From: Nocardioides sp. 1609
GTDB taxonomy: Bacteria > Actinomycetota > Actinomycetes > Propionibacteriales > Nocardioidaceae
Assembly (NCBI RefSeq): GCF_004522105.1
Contig: NZ_SPUJ01000005.1
Span: 186,001-250,000 of the forward strand
Length of the DNA stretch: 64,000 bases
Direction of reading: 5' to 3'
How positions within the stretch are numbered: position 1 is the stretch's first letter; every line of letters starts with the position of its first letter. This document shows positions 25,507-33,088 of this stretch, in pieces. The position numbers and the translations under genes were made by a program. Under the pieces are notes generated by a model that saw nothing but the letters and a program-made list of their open reading frames with translations, had not been told where the DNA came from and ran no database searches.

Positions 25507-26201
25507 CCGGTCCCGTGACGCCGCCCCCGGTCCGGGTGCTCCTGGTCGACGACCAGGAGCTGATCCGGGCCGGGCTGCGCGGCATCCTGCGCGCCTCGCA
25601 CGGCTTCGACGTCGTGGGCGAGCTCGGTGACGGGGCCGGCGTCGTCGCCGCCGTGACCGAGCTGCGGCCCGACGTCGTCGTGATGGACGTGCGGATGCCG
25701 GGCATCGACGGCGTCGAGGCGACCCGGCGGCTCGGGGCGCTCGACGAGGCACCGCCGGTGCTGGTGCTGACGACGTTCGAGGACGAGGAGACGCTCGCCG
25801 GTGCGCTGCGCGCGGGCGCCGACGGCTTCCTGCTCAAGGGCGTGCCCGCCGACGACCTGCAGCGCGCGGTCCGAGCGGTCGCCGCCGGGGACGCCTGGCT
25901 CGACCCGGGCGTCACCCGCCGCGTCCTGTCGGCCTACCGCGACGGCGGACCCGCGGCCGCGACCGGACCGTCCGCGGCCGCCGACGTCCTCACCGCCCGG
26001 GAGCGGCAGGTGCTCGCCCTGATCGGTTCCGGGCTCAGCAACGGCGAGATCGCGGCGGAGCTGGTGCTGGGGGAGGGCACGGTGAAGACCCACGTGGGCC
26101 ACGTGTTCGCCAAGCTCGGGCTGCGCGACCGGGCCGCCGCGGTCGTCTTCGCCTTCGACCACGGGCTGGTCTCACCCGTGGCGCGGCGCGGACCGTCGTA
26201 G
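25503..26201 (+). CDS. NarL/LuxR-family response regulator
   Basis: 232 residues. Receiver domain (about 10-125): VRVLLVDDQELIRAGLR with the acidic pocket, phosphoacceptor Asp in VVVMDVRMPG, Thr in VLVLTTFEDEE and Lys in LLKGVPADDL. The C-terminal LuxR-type helix-turn-helix follows: LTARERQVLALIGSGLSNG and GEGTVKTHVGHVFAKLGL. Translationally coupled to the histidine kinase (GTGA). It most likely controls the upstream ABC exporter. Confidence 0.93.
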   Translation: MTGPVTPPPVRVLLVDDQELIRAGLRGILRASHGFDVVGELGDGAGVVAAVTELRPDVVVMDVRMPGIDGVEATRRLGALDEAPPVLVLTTFEDEETLAGALRAGADGFLLKGVPADDLQRAVRAVAAGDAWLDPGVTRRVLSAYRDGGPAAATGPSAAADVLTARERQVLALIGSGLSNGEIAAELVLGEGTVKTHVGHVFAKLGLRDRAAAVVFAFDHGLVSPVARRGPS

Positions 26202-26254
26202 CCCGCGGGTGGTCCCGGATCGTGGAACGGGTGTCGGTCCGACGGCCCGCGTGG

Positions 26255-26260
26255 CACGAT
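26255..26260 (+). promoter_or_regulatory. Possible -10 element for the cimA leader transcript
   Basis: CACGAT keeps the A2 and T6 of the -10 hexamer and is 7 nt before an in-frame GTG at 26268, the spacing of leaderless genes in this window. If correct the leader peptide would start at that GTG (VQHGVIIIR). No good -35 was found. Confidence 0.35.
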
Positions 26261-26297
26261 GAGTGACGTGCAGCACGGCGTGATCATCATTCGCTAG
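26259..26297 (+). CDS. Isoleucine leader peptide upstream of cimA
   Basis: A 12-codon ORF, MSDVQHGVIIIR, with codons GTG ATC ATC ATT just before the end. Three consecutive Ile codons next to a strong terminator hairpin are the classical signature of translation-controlled attenuation by charged tRNA-Ile. The downstream gene makes citramalate, the first committed product of the citramalate route to isoleucine, so the sensed amino acid fits. An in-frame GTG at 26268 would give a 9-codon version with the same Ile run. Low complexity prevents homology checks. Confidence 0.75.
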   Translation: MSDVQHGVIIIR

Positions 26298-26350
26298 CGC
26301 ACCGGGCCCCGCTCGGTGCGCGAACCTCTCGTTCCACGGGAGGTTTTTTT
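26297..26350 (+). terminator. Ile attenuator: antiterminator/pause hairpin plus intrinsic terminator
   Basis: GCGCACCG (26297-26304) pairs perfectly with CGGTGCGC (26314-26321), directly after the leader stop. AACCTC (26323-26328) then pairs with GAGGTT (26340-26345) followed by an uninterrupted T-run to 26350, the clearest intrinsic terminator in the window. It is 66 bp before cimA and points into it, so it controls read-through. Confidence 0.85.
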
Positions 26351-26416
26351 GTTGCCCCGACCCGGTCCCCGACCCGACCGACGCACCACCCGATCGACCG
26401 AACCGAGAGCTGACCG

Positions 26417-28012
26417 ATGGACCTGCACGGCGCGTTCCACGTCTACGACACCACCCTGCGCGACGGCGCGCAGCAGGAGGGGTTGAACCTCTCCGTCGCC
26501 GACAAGCTGACGATCTCGCGGCTGATCGACGAGCTCGGCGTCGGCTACATCGAGGGCGGGTGGCCGGGCGCGAACCCGAAGGACACCGAGTTCTTCCGCC
26601 GGGCCGCGGCCGAGCTGGACCTGCGCCACGCGCGGCTGGCGGCGTTCGGTGCGACCCGCAAGGCCGGCGTCCGCGCCGCCGACGACCCGCAGGTCGCCGC
26701 GCTGCGCGACAGCGGTGCCGGCGTGGTCACCCTGGTCGCGAAGTCGCACGACCGGCACGTCGAGCTCGCCCTGCGCACGACGCTGGCGGAGAACCTGGAG
26801 ATGGTGCGCGACACCGTCAGCCACCTGCGGGCCGAGGGGCAGCAGGTCTTCCTGGACGCCGAGCACTTCTTCGACGGCTTCCGGCGCAACCGCGACTACG
26901 CCCTCGAGGTCGTGCGCGTGGCCGCCGAGGCCGGCGCCGACGTCGTCGCGCTGTGCGACACGAACGGCGGCATGCTGCCGCCGTGGGTGGGCGAGACCGT
27001 CGCCGAGGTCATCGCCGCGACGGGAGCGCGGGTGGGCATCCACGCCCACAACGACACCGGCTGCGCCGTCGCCAACAGCCTGGCCGCGGTCGAGGCCGGC
27101 GCGACCCACGTGCAGGGCTGCCTCAACGGCTACGGCGAGCGCACCGGCAACGCCGACCTGGTCACCACCGTCGCCAACATCGAGCTCAAGCTCGGCCGTC
27201 CGGTGCTGCCCGAGGGCGCGCTGCGCGAGTCGACCCGGATCGCCCACGCCGTCGCCGACGTCACCAACTTCGCGCCGGCCTCGCGCCAGCCCTACGTCGG
27301 CACCTCGGCGTTCGCCCACAAGGCCGGGCTGCACGCCAGCGCGATCAAGGTCGACCCGAACCTCTACCAGCACATGGACCCGGTCGGCGTCGGCAACGAC
27401 ATGCGGCTGCTCGTCTCCGACATGGCCGGCCGCGCCTCGATCGAGCTGAAGGGCCGCGAGCTCGGGTTCGACCTCTCGGGCGATCGCGACGTCGTCGCCC
27501 GCGTCACCGACCGGGTCAAGGCGATGGAGCAGCGCGGCTACACCTTCGAGGCCGCCGACGCCTCGTTCGAGCTGCTGCTCGTCGAGGAGGTCGAGGGACG
27601 TCGTCCGGCCTACGTCGAGGTCGAGTCGTGGCGGGTCATCACCGAGACGCTGAACCACCGGGGCGACACCGAGGAGGCCGTCTCGGAGGCGACCGTCAAG
27701 CTGACCGCCGAGGGGGTGCGCTACGTCGTCACCGGCGAGGGCAACGGCCCCGTCAACGCCCTCGACTTCGCCCTGCGCGCCGCCATCGGCCAGGCCTTCC
27801 CCGAGGTCGCCAAGTTCGAGCTGATCGACTACAAGGTGCGCATCCTCGACCAGGGCCACGGCACCGACGCGATCACCCGGGTGCTCATCGAGACCACCGA
27901 CGGCGCGTCGTCGTGGGTCACCGTCGGCGTCGGCCACAACGTCATCGAGGCCTCGTGGGAGGCGCTGCTCGACGGGCTGACCTACGGGCTGAGGCACCAC
28001 CACCCGGCCTGA
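26417..28012 (+). CDS. cimA: Citramalate synthase
   Basis: 531 residues. Condenses pyruvate and acetyl-CoA to (R)-citramalate, entering isoleucine synthesis without threonine. It has the DRE-TIM catalytic start YDTTLRDGAQQEG (residues 9-21), IEGGWPGANPKDTEF characteristic of CimA rather than LeuA, DAEHFFDGF, the metal-binding HAHNDTGCAVAN (about residue 209) and GYGERTGNADL. The C-terminal 140 residues are the regulatory domain with feedback-type fold. It is preceded by an Ile-codon attenuator. Length matches other actinobacterial CimA proteins (about 530). Confidence 0.93.
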   Translation: MDLHGAFHVYDTTLRDGAQQEGLNLSVADKLTISRLIDELGVGYIEGGWPGANPKDTEFFRRAAAELDLRHARLAAFGATRKAGVRAADDPQVAALRDSGAGVVTLVAKSHDRHVELALRTTLAENLEMVRDTVSHLRAEGQQVFLDAEHFFDGFRRNRDYALEVVRVAAEAGADVVALCDTNGGMLPPWVGETVAEVIAATGARVGIHAHNDTGCAVANSLAAVEAGATHVQGCLNGYGERTGNADLVTTVANIELKLGRPVLPEGALRESTRIAHAVADVTNFAPASRQPYVGTSAFAHKAGLHASAIKVDPNLYQHMDPVGVGNDMRLLVSDMAGRASIELKGRELGFDLSGDRDVVARVTDRVKAMEQRGYTFEAADASFELLLVEEVEGRRPAYVEVESWRVITETLNHRGDTEEAVSEATVKLTAEGVRYVVTGEGNGPVNALDFALRAAIGQAFPEVAKFELIDYKVRILDQGHGTDAITRVLIETTDGASSWVTVGVGHNVIEASWEALLDGLTYGLRHHHPA

Positions 28013-28035
28013 GGGCGGCGACCACCTCGGCCGGC

Positions 28036-28632
28036 TCAGCAGCCGACGACGCGGCTCACCAGGTCGTCCCACCCGGTGCGGAGCTGCTCGAGCGAGCGGT
28101 GCTCGAGGTGCACCTGCTGCTCGAGGATCGGGACCTCCAGGGGTGCGAGCAACGCGGTGGCGAGGTAGCCGAGGTCGCCGTGGACGCCGAGCTCGCCCAG
28201 CAGGTAGCGCACGTGCATCGCGGTGAACGACACCGCCGCGTAGGCGCGGGCGCCCGCGTGCCCGGCCGCCCGGATGAGGTCGGCGTGCAGCAGGGTCACC
28301 TCGAGGCGGGAGTGGCCGAAGGCGTGCAGCCGTTCGCGCGGTGGCGCACCCGGGCCGAGCGGGGGCGGGCCCGAGAGGATGCGCCCCTGCCACGCCGACT
28401 CGGAACGGTCCAGCAGGGCCGCCATCAGGCCCTCGCGGCTCTCGAAGCGGCGGAAGACCGTCCCCTTGCCGACGCCGGCCCGCTGTGCGACGGCGTCCAT
28501 GGTGACGTGCTCGACACAGCCCAGCGCGATGAGCTCGGCTGCCGCGGCCAGCAGCGCCTCGCGGTTGCGGGCGGCGTCGGACCGCTCGGCGGGTGCCTCG
28601 CCCGCCATCGGCAGCAGCCGCATCCCCTCCAT
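28036..28632 (-). CDS. TetR-family transcriptional regulator
   Basis: 198 residues. N-terminal TetR DNA-binding domain (about residues 20-65): NREALLAAAAELIALG and the helix-turn-helix VTMDAVAQRAGVGKGTVFR followed by RFESREGLM. The C-terminal ligand-binding region is not specific. It is divergent from the FMN reductase gene and probably represses it: a palindrome CGGACC-AC-GGTCCG sits between them. TAGGCT lies 6 nt upstream of the ATG (complement of 28639-28644), indicating leaderless, probably autoregulated transcription. Confidence 0.9.
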   Translation of the reverse strand: MEGMRLLPMAGEAPAERSDAARNREALLAAAAELIALGCVEHVTMDAVAQRAGVGKGTVFRRFESREGLMAALLDRSESAWQGRILSGPPPLGPGAPPRERLHAFGHSRLEVTLLHADLIRAAGHAGARAYAAVSFTAMHVRYLLGELGVHGDLGYLATALLAPLEVPILEQQVHLEHRSLEQLRTGWDDLVSRVVGC

Positions 28633-28700
28633 GGCGCGAGCCTAGCGAGCGGGTCGCGGACGGCGTCGCGAGAATTGCCTCGGCCCGACGGGAAGAAAAG

Positions 28701-28714
28701 CGGACCACGGTCCG
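28701..28714. promoter_or_regulatory. TetR-type operator palindrome
   Basis: CGGACC (28701-28706) and GGTCCG (28709-28714) form a palindrome with 2-bp centre; flanks AAAAG and TTTGG are AT-rich, giving an extended AAACGGACC-like TetR site. It lies 12 bp before the reductase ATG, where bound repressor would block initiation, and 69 bp from the regulator start. Confidence 0.7.
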
Positions 28715-28725
28715 TTTGGCTCGTC

Positions 28726-29286
28726 ATGACGATCAACTCCGCCCCCACCGCCCGCCGCGTCGCCGTCCTCGTGGGCAGCCTGCGCGCCGACTCCCTCAAC
28801 CGCAAGGTCGCCGAGCTGCTGCGCGACCAGGCGCCCGACGGCGTCGTCATCGACATCGTCGACGGCCTGGCCGACCTGCCTTTCTACGAGGAGACCCTCG
28901 ACGCCGAGGCCACCCCGGCCGCGGCCGTCGCCCTGCGCGAGCGCGTCGCCGGCGCCGACGCCCTGCTCGCGATCACCCCCGAGTACAACGGCACCATGCC
29001 GGCCGTGCTCAACAACGCCATCGACTGGCTCTCCCGCCCGTACGGCGCCGGCGCGATCGTCGCCAAGCCCTTCGGCGTGCTCGGCACCACCCCGACGCCG
29101 TTCGGTGGCAAGTGGGCCCACGAGGACGCCCAGCGCTCCGCCCGGATCGCCGGCGCGGCCGTCGTCGACGGTGCGGTCGTCTCGCAGTCGGTGCTCGAGA
29201 TCGACCCGCTCACCGACGTCGACGCGATCGAGCGCTTCCACGGCGTCGTCAACGCGCTGCTCGCCTTCGAGCCCGCCGCGGCCTGA
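28726..29286 (+). CDS. NADPH-dependent FMN reductase (azoreductase/quinone reductase-like)
   Basis: 186 residues. Flavodoxin-like NADPH-dependent FMN reductase family: VAVLVGSLRADSLNRKVAELL (FMN phosphate loop), DGLADLPFYEETLDAE, and ITPEYNGTMPAVLNNAIDWLSRP, the family signature that packs on the flavin. Such enzymes reduce azo dyes, quinones or chromate. It is under probable control of the divergent TetR regulator. The ATG at 28726 lies just after the operator palindrome. No membrane segment; cytosolic. Confidence 0.92.
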   Translation: MTINSAPTARRVAVLVGSLRADSLNRKVAELLRDQAPDGVVIDIVDGLADLPFYEETLDAEATPAAAVALRERVAGADALLAITPEYNGTMPAVLNNAIDWLSRPYGAGAIVAKPFGVLGTTPTPFGGKWAHEDAQRSARIAGAAVVDGAVVSQSVLEIDPLTDVDAIERFHGVVNALLAFEPAAA

Positions 29287-29317
29287 CCGGTCCCCGACCA
29301 CGCACTACGGTCGGGGC

Positions 29318-30745
29318 GTGGCCGAGCTCCATGACCTGACCGCCCTCGAGCAGGGAGCCCTCGTCCGTCGCGGCGAGGTCTCGTCGCTCGAGCTCACCGA
29401 GCACTACCTCGAACGCGCCGCCCGTCTCGACGACGTCGGCGCGTTCGTCACGCTCACCCCCGGACGGGCTCGCGAGCAGGCGCGCGCTGCCGACGATCGA
29501 CCCGCGGCCGAGGACGGCGCGGGTGACCCGCTGCGCGGCGTCCCGACCGCGATCAAGGACCTGAACCTCACCGCGGGCGTGCCCACCCGGTTCGGCTCGC
29601 GCGCGTTCGCCGACTTCGTGCCCGAGGTCTCCGACCACGTCACCCTCTCGCTGGAGGGGGCCGGGCTGCCAAGCCTCGGCAAGACGAGCACCCCCGAGCT
29701 CGGCTCGCCCTGCTACACCGAGCCGGACGACGCCCCGGCGGCCGTCACGCCGTGGGACCGCACCCGGATGGCCGGCGGCAGCTCCGGCGGCGCGGCGGCG
29801 GCGGTCGCGGCGGGCCTGGTGCCGGTGGCGCAGGGCTCGGACGGTGGTGGCTCCATCCGGATCCCGGCCTCCTGCTGCGGGCTCGTCGGTCTCAAGCCGT
29901 CGCGCGGTCGGATCAGCGGTTTCCCCGCGTACGGGGATCCAGTAGGACTGGCGACTGCCGGCTCCATCGCGCGCACCGTGCGGGATGCCGCTGCGCTGCT
30001 CGACGTCATGGCCGGTCACCGGGTCGGTGATCCGTCGTGGGCGCCACCTCCTCCCGAGAGCTTCCTGGCCTCCTGCGACCGCGACCCGGGACGGCTCCGG
30101 GTCGCGAAATTCAGCACACCAGTCATCACCGACATGTCCGCCGACTCCGTCCACAGCGAGGTGCTGGCCGCCTACGAGGACGCCTCCCGGCTCCTCGAGA
30201 GCCTCGGACACGACGTCGTCGACGTGCCGGTGCCGCTGCCGCCCGAGTCGGTGTCGACCTTCGAGACCTGCTGGGCGGTGCTCACCGCGCTGTCGGTCGT
30301 CCCGCCCGAGGACGAGCCGCTGCTGCGGCCGCTCACGCGGTGGCTGACCGAGCGAGGACGCGCGGTGAGCGCGCCCGACTTCGGCCTCGCGATCGGCGCG
30401 ATGCGGCGCTACGCCGCGCAGGCGCTGGCCGCCCTCGCGCCGTACGACGCCGTGCTCACCCCCACCGTCGCGCAACCCCCGCTGCCCGTCGGCGCGATCC
30501 GCGACGACGCCGACCCGGCCCGCGACTTCGAGAACCAGAAGGCCTTCACCCCCTGGACGTCGGCGTGGAACGTCACCGGCATGCCGGCGATCTCGCTGCC
30601 CCTGCACTGGACCGAGGACCCGCTGCCGCTGCCGGTGGGCGTGATGCTCGCGGCCCGGCCCGCCGAGGAGCACGTCCTGCTCGCGCTGGCGGCCCAGGTC
30701 GAGGCCGCCGCCCCCTGGCACGGCCGGAGGCCGCCGCGGTGGTGA
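29318..30745 (+). CDS. Amidase signature family hydrolase
   Basis: 475 residues. Ser-cisSer-Lys amidase: catalytic Lys in GVPTAIKDLNLT, cis-Ser in AGGSSGGAAAAVAAG, nucleophile Ser in GSDGGGSIRIPASCCG. Homologues hydrolyse aliphatic or aromatic amides; this one has no GatB/GatC neighbours and so is not the Glu-tRNA amidotransferase subunit. Start GTG 29318 has TACGGT 6 nt upstream (leaderless). Its stop overlaps the next gene start by 4 bp (GTGA), making it one unit with the aminoglycoside acetyltransferase-like gene. Confidence 0.88.
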   Translation: MAELHDLTALEQGALVRRGEVSSLELTEHYLERAARLDDVGAFVTLTPGRAREQARAADDRPAAEDGAGDPLRGVPTAIKDLNLTAGVPTRFGSRAFADFVPEVSDHVTLSLEGAGLPSLGKTSTPELGSPCYTEPDDAPAAVTPWDRTRMAGGSSGGAAAAVAAGLVPVAQGSDGGGSIRIPASCCGLVGLKPSRGRISGFPAYGDPVGLATAGSIARTVRDAAALLDVMAGHRVGDPSWAPPPPESFLASCDRDPGRLRVAKFSTPVITDMSADSVHSEVLAAYEDASRLLESLGHDVVDVPVPLPPESVSTFETCWAVLTALSVVPPEDEPLLRPLTRWLTERGRAVSAPDFGLAIGAMRRYAAQALAALAPYDAVLTPTVAQPPLPVGAIRDDADPARDFENQKAFTPWTSAWNVTGMPAISLPLHWTEDPLPLPVGVMLAARPAEEHVLLALAAQVEAAAPWHGRRPPRW

Positions 30746-31284
30746 GCGTGTCGGTGGTCCCCACCGCCCACCTCGCCCCGGCCGACCTCGCCGCGATCCG
30801 GGACCTGATGGACGCCGCCTTCGACAACTTCACCGACCTCGACTGGGCGCACACGCTCGGCGGGCTGCACGTCGTCGTCCGCGACGCCGACGCACGTGAC
30901 GGCCAGGTGGTCGCGCACGGCGCGGTGGTCCAGCGCCGCCTCCTGGTGGAGGGTCGCTCGCTGCGTTGCGGCTACGTCGCGTCGGTGGCCGTCGCCCCCG
31001 ACCGCAAGCGCGAGGGCCTCGGTGACCGGGTGATGGCCGAGCTCGAGGCCCTGGCGCCGGGCCACGACCTCCTGGCCCTGAGCTCCTCGACCGAGGGGTT
31101 CCCGCTCTACGCGTCCCGCGGTTGGCAGCCCTGGCGGGGACCGACCTCGGTGCTGGCGCCGTCCGGCATCGAGCCGACCCCGGACCGCGACGGCTCGATC
31201 CACGTGCTCGGCGGGCCGGCCGGCGGCCTGCTCGACCTCGACGCCCCGATCACCTGCGACTGGCGCGACGGCGACGTCTGGTAG
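30742..31284 (+). CDS. aac(2'): Aminoglycoside 2'-N-acetyltransferase, AAC(2')-I family
   Basis: 180 residues. A GNAT-fold protein whose conserved blocks match mycobacterial AAC(2')-Ic: DWAHTLGGLHVV near residue 33, AVVQRRLLVEGRSLRCGYV, LSSSTEGFPLYASRGWQPW, GPTSVLAPSGIEPTPDRDG and the C-terminal CDWRDGDVW. In Mycobacterium these chromosomal enzymes acetylate the 2' amine of aminoglycosides and may have another native role. Comparison is from memory of the Mtb sequence. It is translationally coupled to the amidase. No mobile element surrounds it and its composition is that of the host, so it looks intrinsic. Confidence 0.85.
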   Translation: MSVSVVPTAHLAPADLAAIRDLMDAAFDNFTDLDWAHTLGGLHVVVRDADARDGQVVAHGAVVQRRLLVEGRSLRCGYVASVAVAPDRKREGLGDRVMAELEALAPGHDLLALSSSTEGFPLYASRGWQPWRGPTSVLAPSGIEPTPDRDGSIHVLGGPAGGLLDLDAPITCDWRDGDVW

Positions 31285-31305
31285 CCGCTCGACCGACGAC
31301 GGGGA

Positions 31306-31614
31306 TCAGTCCTCGACGCCCCAGGTGGCGTGGAAGTCGTCGATCGAGAGGTGCTCGAGCTGCTCGCGCACGGTCTGGATCGTCAGGGCCGCCTCCTCGC
31401 TCGGGCCGGCGGCGACGCGGACCACCTCGGCGTCGTCGTCGATGCGTCGGACGACGACGTCACCCACGCTCGACGTCTCGGTGGCCCCGCCGAACGCGGC
31501 GGTGAACAGGTCGCCGGCAGCGGTGGCCACCCGGCGCACCACGCCGCCGCGCGAGCTCTCGATGGCGGCGACGTAAAGCTCGCCGGCGCGACGGGCCTCC
31601 CGTGGGTCGGTCAT
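31306..31614 (-). CDS. Small actinobacterial protein of unknown function
   Basis: 102 residues, MTDPREARRAGELYVAAIES at the start. Mixed alpha/beta composition with a central VGDVVVRRIDDDAEVVRV strand segment and a C-terminal DDFHATWGVED tail. No cysteine, signal peptide or membrane segment. The ATG at 31614 was chosen over an in-frame ATG at 31767 because upstream residues are low complexity. Convergent with the acetyltransferase gene; I do not recognise a family. Confidence 0.6.
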   Translation of the reverse strand: MTDPREARRAGELYVAAIESSRGGVVRRVATAAGDLFTAAFGGATETSSVGDVVVRRIDDDAEVVRVAAGPSEEAALTIQTVREQLEHLSIDDFHATWGVED

Positions 31615-31776
31615 GGCGCCGAACCTAACAAGCGGACCGGGCCGCCCGGCCGGCCCCACCCCCGCTCGGGCGGCATCGCCTGACGGCCGACTCCGGTGGC
31701 CGCACACGGAGGCAATGCGGGAGGCGTTGGTTTCAGGCCGACCGGCGTCAGGGGGGAGCCGAGCCAATCAGGTGCG

Positions 31777-32679
31777 TCAGCGGGCGGGGGAACCCGCGAG
31801 CAGCCGCTCGCCCGCGTCGACGAGCGCCTGACGGATCGGCGCGCCCCGCTCGGCGAAGCGTCGCTGCGCCTCGGCGTACTCCTGCTTGCCGCCGGCCGTC
31901 TCGATCCGGACCGGCGCCCAGGGCTCGCCGGTGTGGTCCATCGCGATGCCGGTGAAGTCGTACGGCGCCGCGCGCATGTCGAGCACTCGGATGTCCCAGG
32001 CGAGCTCGAAGGCGTCGACGACCAGGTCCGACGACACCAGCGGCGAGAGCCGGAAGGCGTGCTTGTAGAGGTCCATGCCGGCGTGCAGGCAGGCCGGCTG
32101 CTCGAAGGCGGTCCGGTCGCCGGCGGTGGGGGAGAGGGTGTTGAGCGGGCGGGCCGGGTCGGTGAAGAACCGGAACGCGTCGAAGTGCGAGCACGCGATG
32201 CGGTGCGACTCCACGACCGCGTCGGTGCCGTCGCCTCCGAGTCGCAACGGCCAGTCGGCGTGCCGGGTCTCGTCGTCGCCCTGGCGGTAGACCATCGCCC
32301 ACTCGTGCAGCCCGAAGCAGCCGAGGTGGGCCGGCCGGGCGGCGGTCGCAACCAGGAGCCGGTGCAGTGCCTCGACGAGGGGACGCTGGGACTCGACGTG
32401 GGCGGGGTCGACCGCCGCGTCGTCCGGGGCGCCCTCGGCGACCGCGTACCCGCGGAGCCCGCCGTACGCCGCCGCGCCACCGGCCAGCACGACCTCGGCG
32501 CCGGGGTGCCAGCGGCGCAGTTGGGCCGGGCGGTGGGAGTAGTAGGTGAACAGGAAGTCGTGCACCGGGTGCTTGGCCCGGGCGTCACGGCGCTCCAGGT
32601 GGGGGCCGACGAGTGCGTCGACCCGCGCGGCGTGCGCCGCCGCGCGTGCCTCCCACGTCTCCTGCGCCAGCACCTCCAC
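31777..32679 (-). CDS. Protein annotated in relatives as 3-methyladenine DNA glycosylase
   Basis: 300 residues. It begins VEVLAQETWEARAAAHAARV and contains HPVHDFLFTYYSHRPAQLRRW, CFGLHEWAMVYR, LRLGG, HFDAFRFFTDPARPLN and ACLHAGMDLYKHAFRLSP, which I recall from actinobacterial proteins labelled 3-methyladenine DNA glycosylase. It lacks an obvious helix-hairpin-helix motif, so that name should be treated with caution. The conserved His, Asp, Phe and Trp residues suggest an enzyme. GTG at complement 32677-32679 is the best start; an ORF extension upstream encodes only repeat sequence. Confidence 0.65.
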   Translation of the reverse strand: MEVLAQETWEARAAAHAARVDALVGPHLERRDARAKHPVHDFLFTYYSHRPAQLRRWHPGAEVVLAGGAAAYGGLRGYAVAEGAPDDAAVDPAHVESQRPLVEALHRLLVATAARPAHLGCFGLHEWAMVYRQGDDETRHADWPLRLGGDGTDAVVESHRIACSHFDAFRFFTDPARPLNTLSPTAGDRTAFEQPACLHAGMDLYKHAFRLSPLVSSDLVVDAFELAWDIRVLDMRAAPYDFTGIAMDHTGEPWAPVRIETAGGKQEYAEAQRRFAERGAPIRQALVDAGERLLAGSPAR

Positions 32680-32817
32680 GACGGGCCATCCTACGGAGCC
32701 TCCGCCGGAGGTCCTGCACGTGAGCGTTGCCGGAGGTTGAGCACGCGAGCGCCGGCGAGCGCGGGCGAGCGCCGGCGGAACCCCGCGACGTCCATGCGAA
32801 CCTCCCGAGTCCGGCTC

Positions 32818-33031
32818 GGTGGTCTCGACTCGGCTCGCTGGCGCTCGCCGGCTCGACCAACGGGATCCGAGTCGGCTCGCTGGCTCGACCAGCGGGATCC
32901 GTGTCCGGCTCGGTGGTCTCGACTCGGCTCGCTGGCGCTCTCCGGCTCGACCAGCGGAAGCCGAGTCGGTTCGACCAGCGGAAGCCGAGTCGGTTCGACC
33001 AGCGGAAGTCGAGTCGACTCGACCAGCGGGG
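32818..33031. repeat. Repeat cluster with GGTCTCGACTCGGCTCGCTGG core
   Basis: The 409-bp gap 32680-33088 contains no gene. A block beginning GGTGGTCTCGACTCGGCTCG occurs at 32818 and again at 32912 (94-bp period), followed by three 24-bp units ending GACCAGCGGAAGCCGAGTC. The same 42-bp core occurs at 46948. It ends 45 bp before the leaderless promoter of the FAH gene. Confidence 0.85.
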
Positions 33032-33075
33032 GGCGCCGGCACGAGTCCCGGCAGGACGGGCACGCGGCCGGTCGA

Positions 33076-33081
33076 TAGGCT
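33076..33081 (+). promoter_or_regulatory. -10 element of the FAH-gltX unit
   Basis: TAGGCT sits 7 nt before the GTG start at 33089, matching the leaderless pattern of neighbouring genes. Confidence 0.5.
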
Positions 33082-33088
33082 CGACCTC

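Noticed and set aside
22681..25752. 1023-codon open frame on the minus strand
   Set aside because: It is antisense to the ABC exporter and histidine kinase genes and its translation is Arg/Pro/Gly-rich low complexity, the usual GC-rich shadow.
29318..30745. Calling the amidase GatA
   Set aside because: No gatB or gatC neighbours and the pairing is with an acetyltransferase; the general amidase name is safer.
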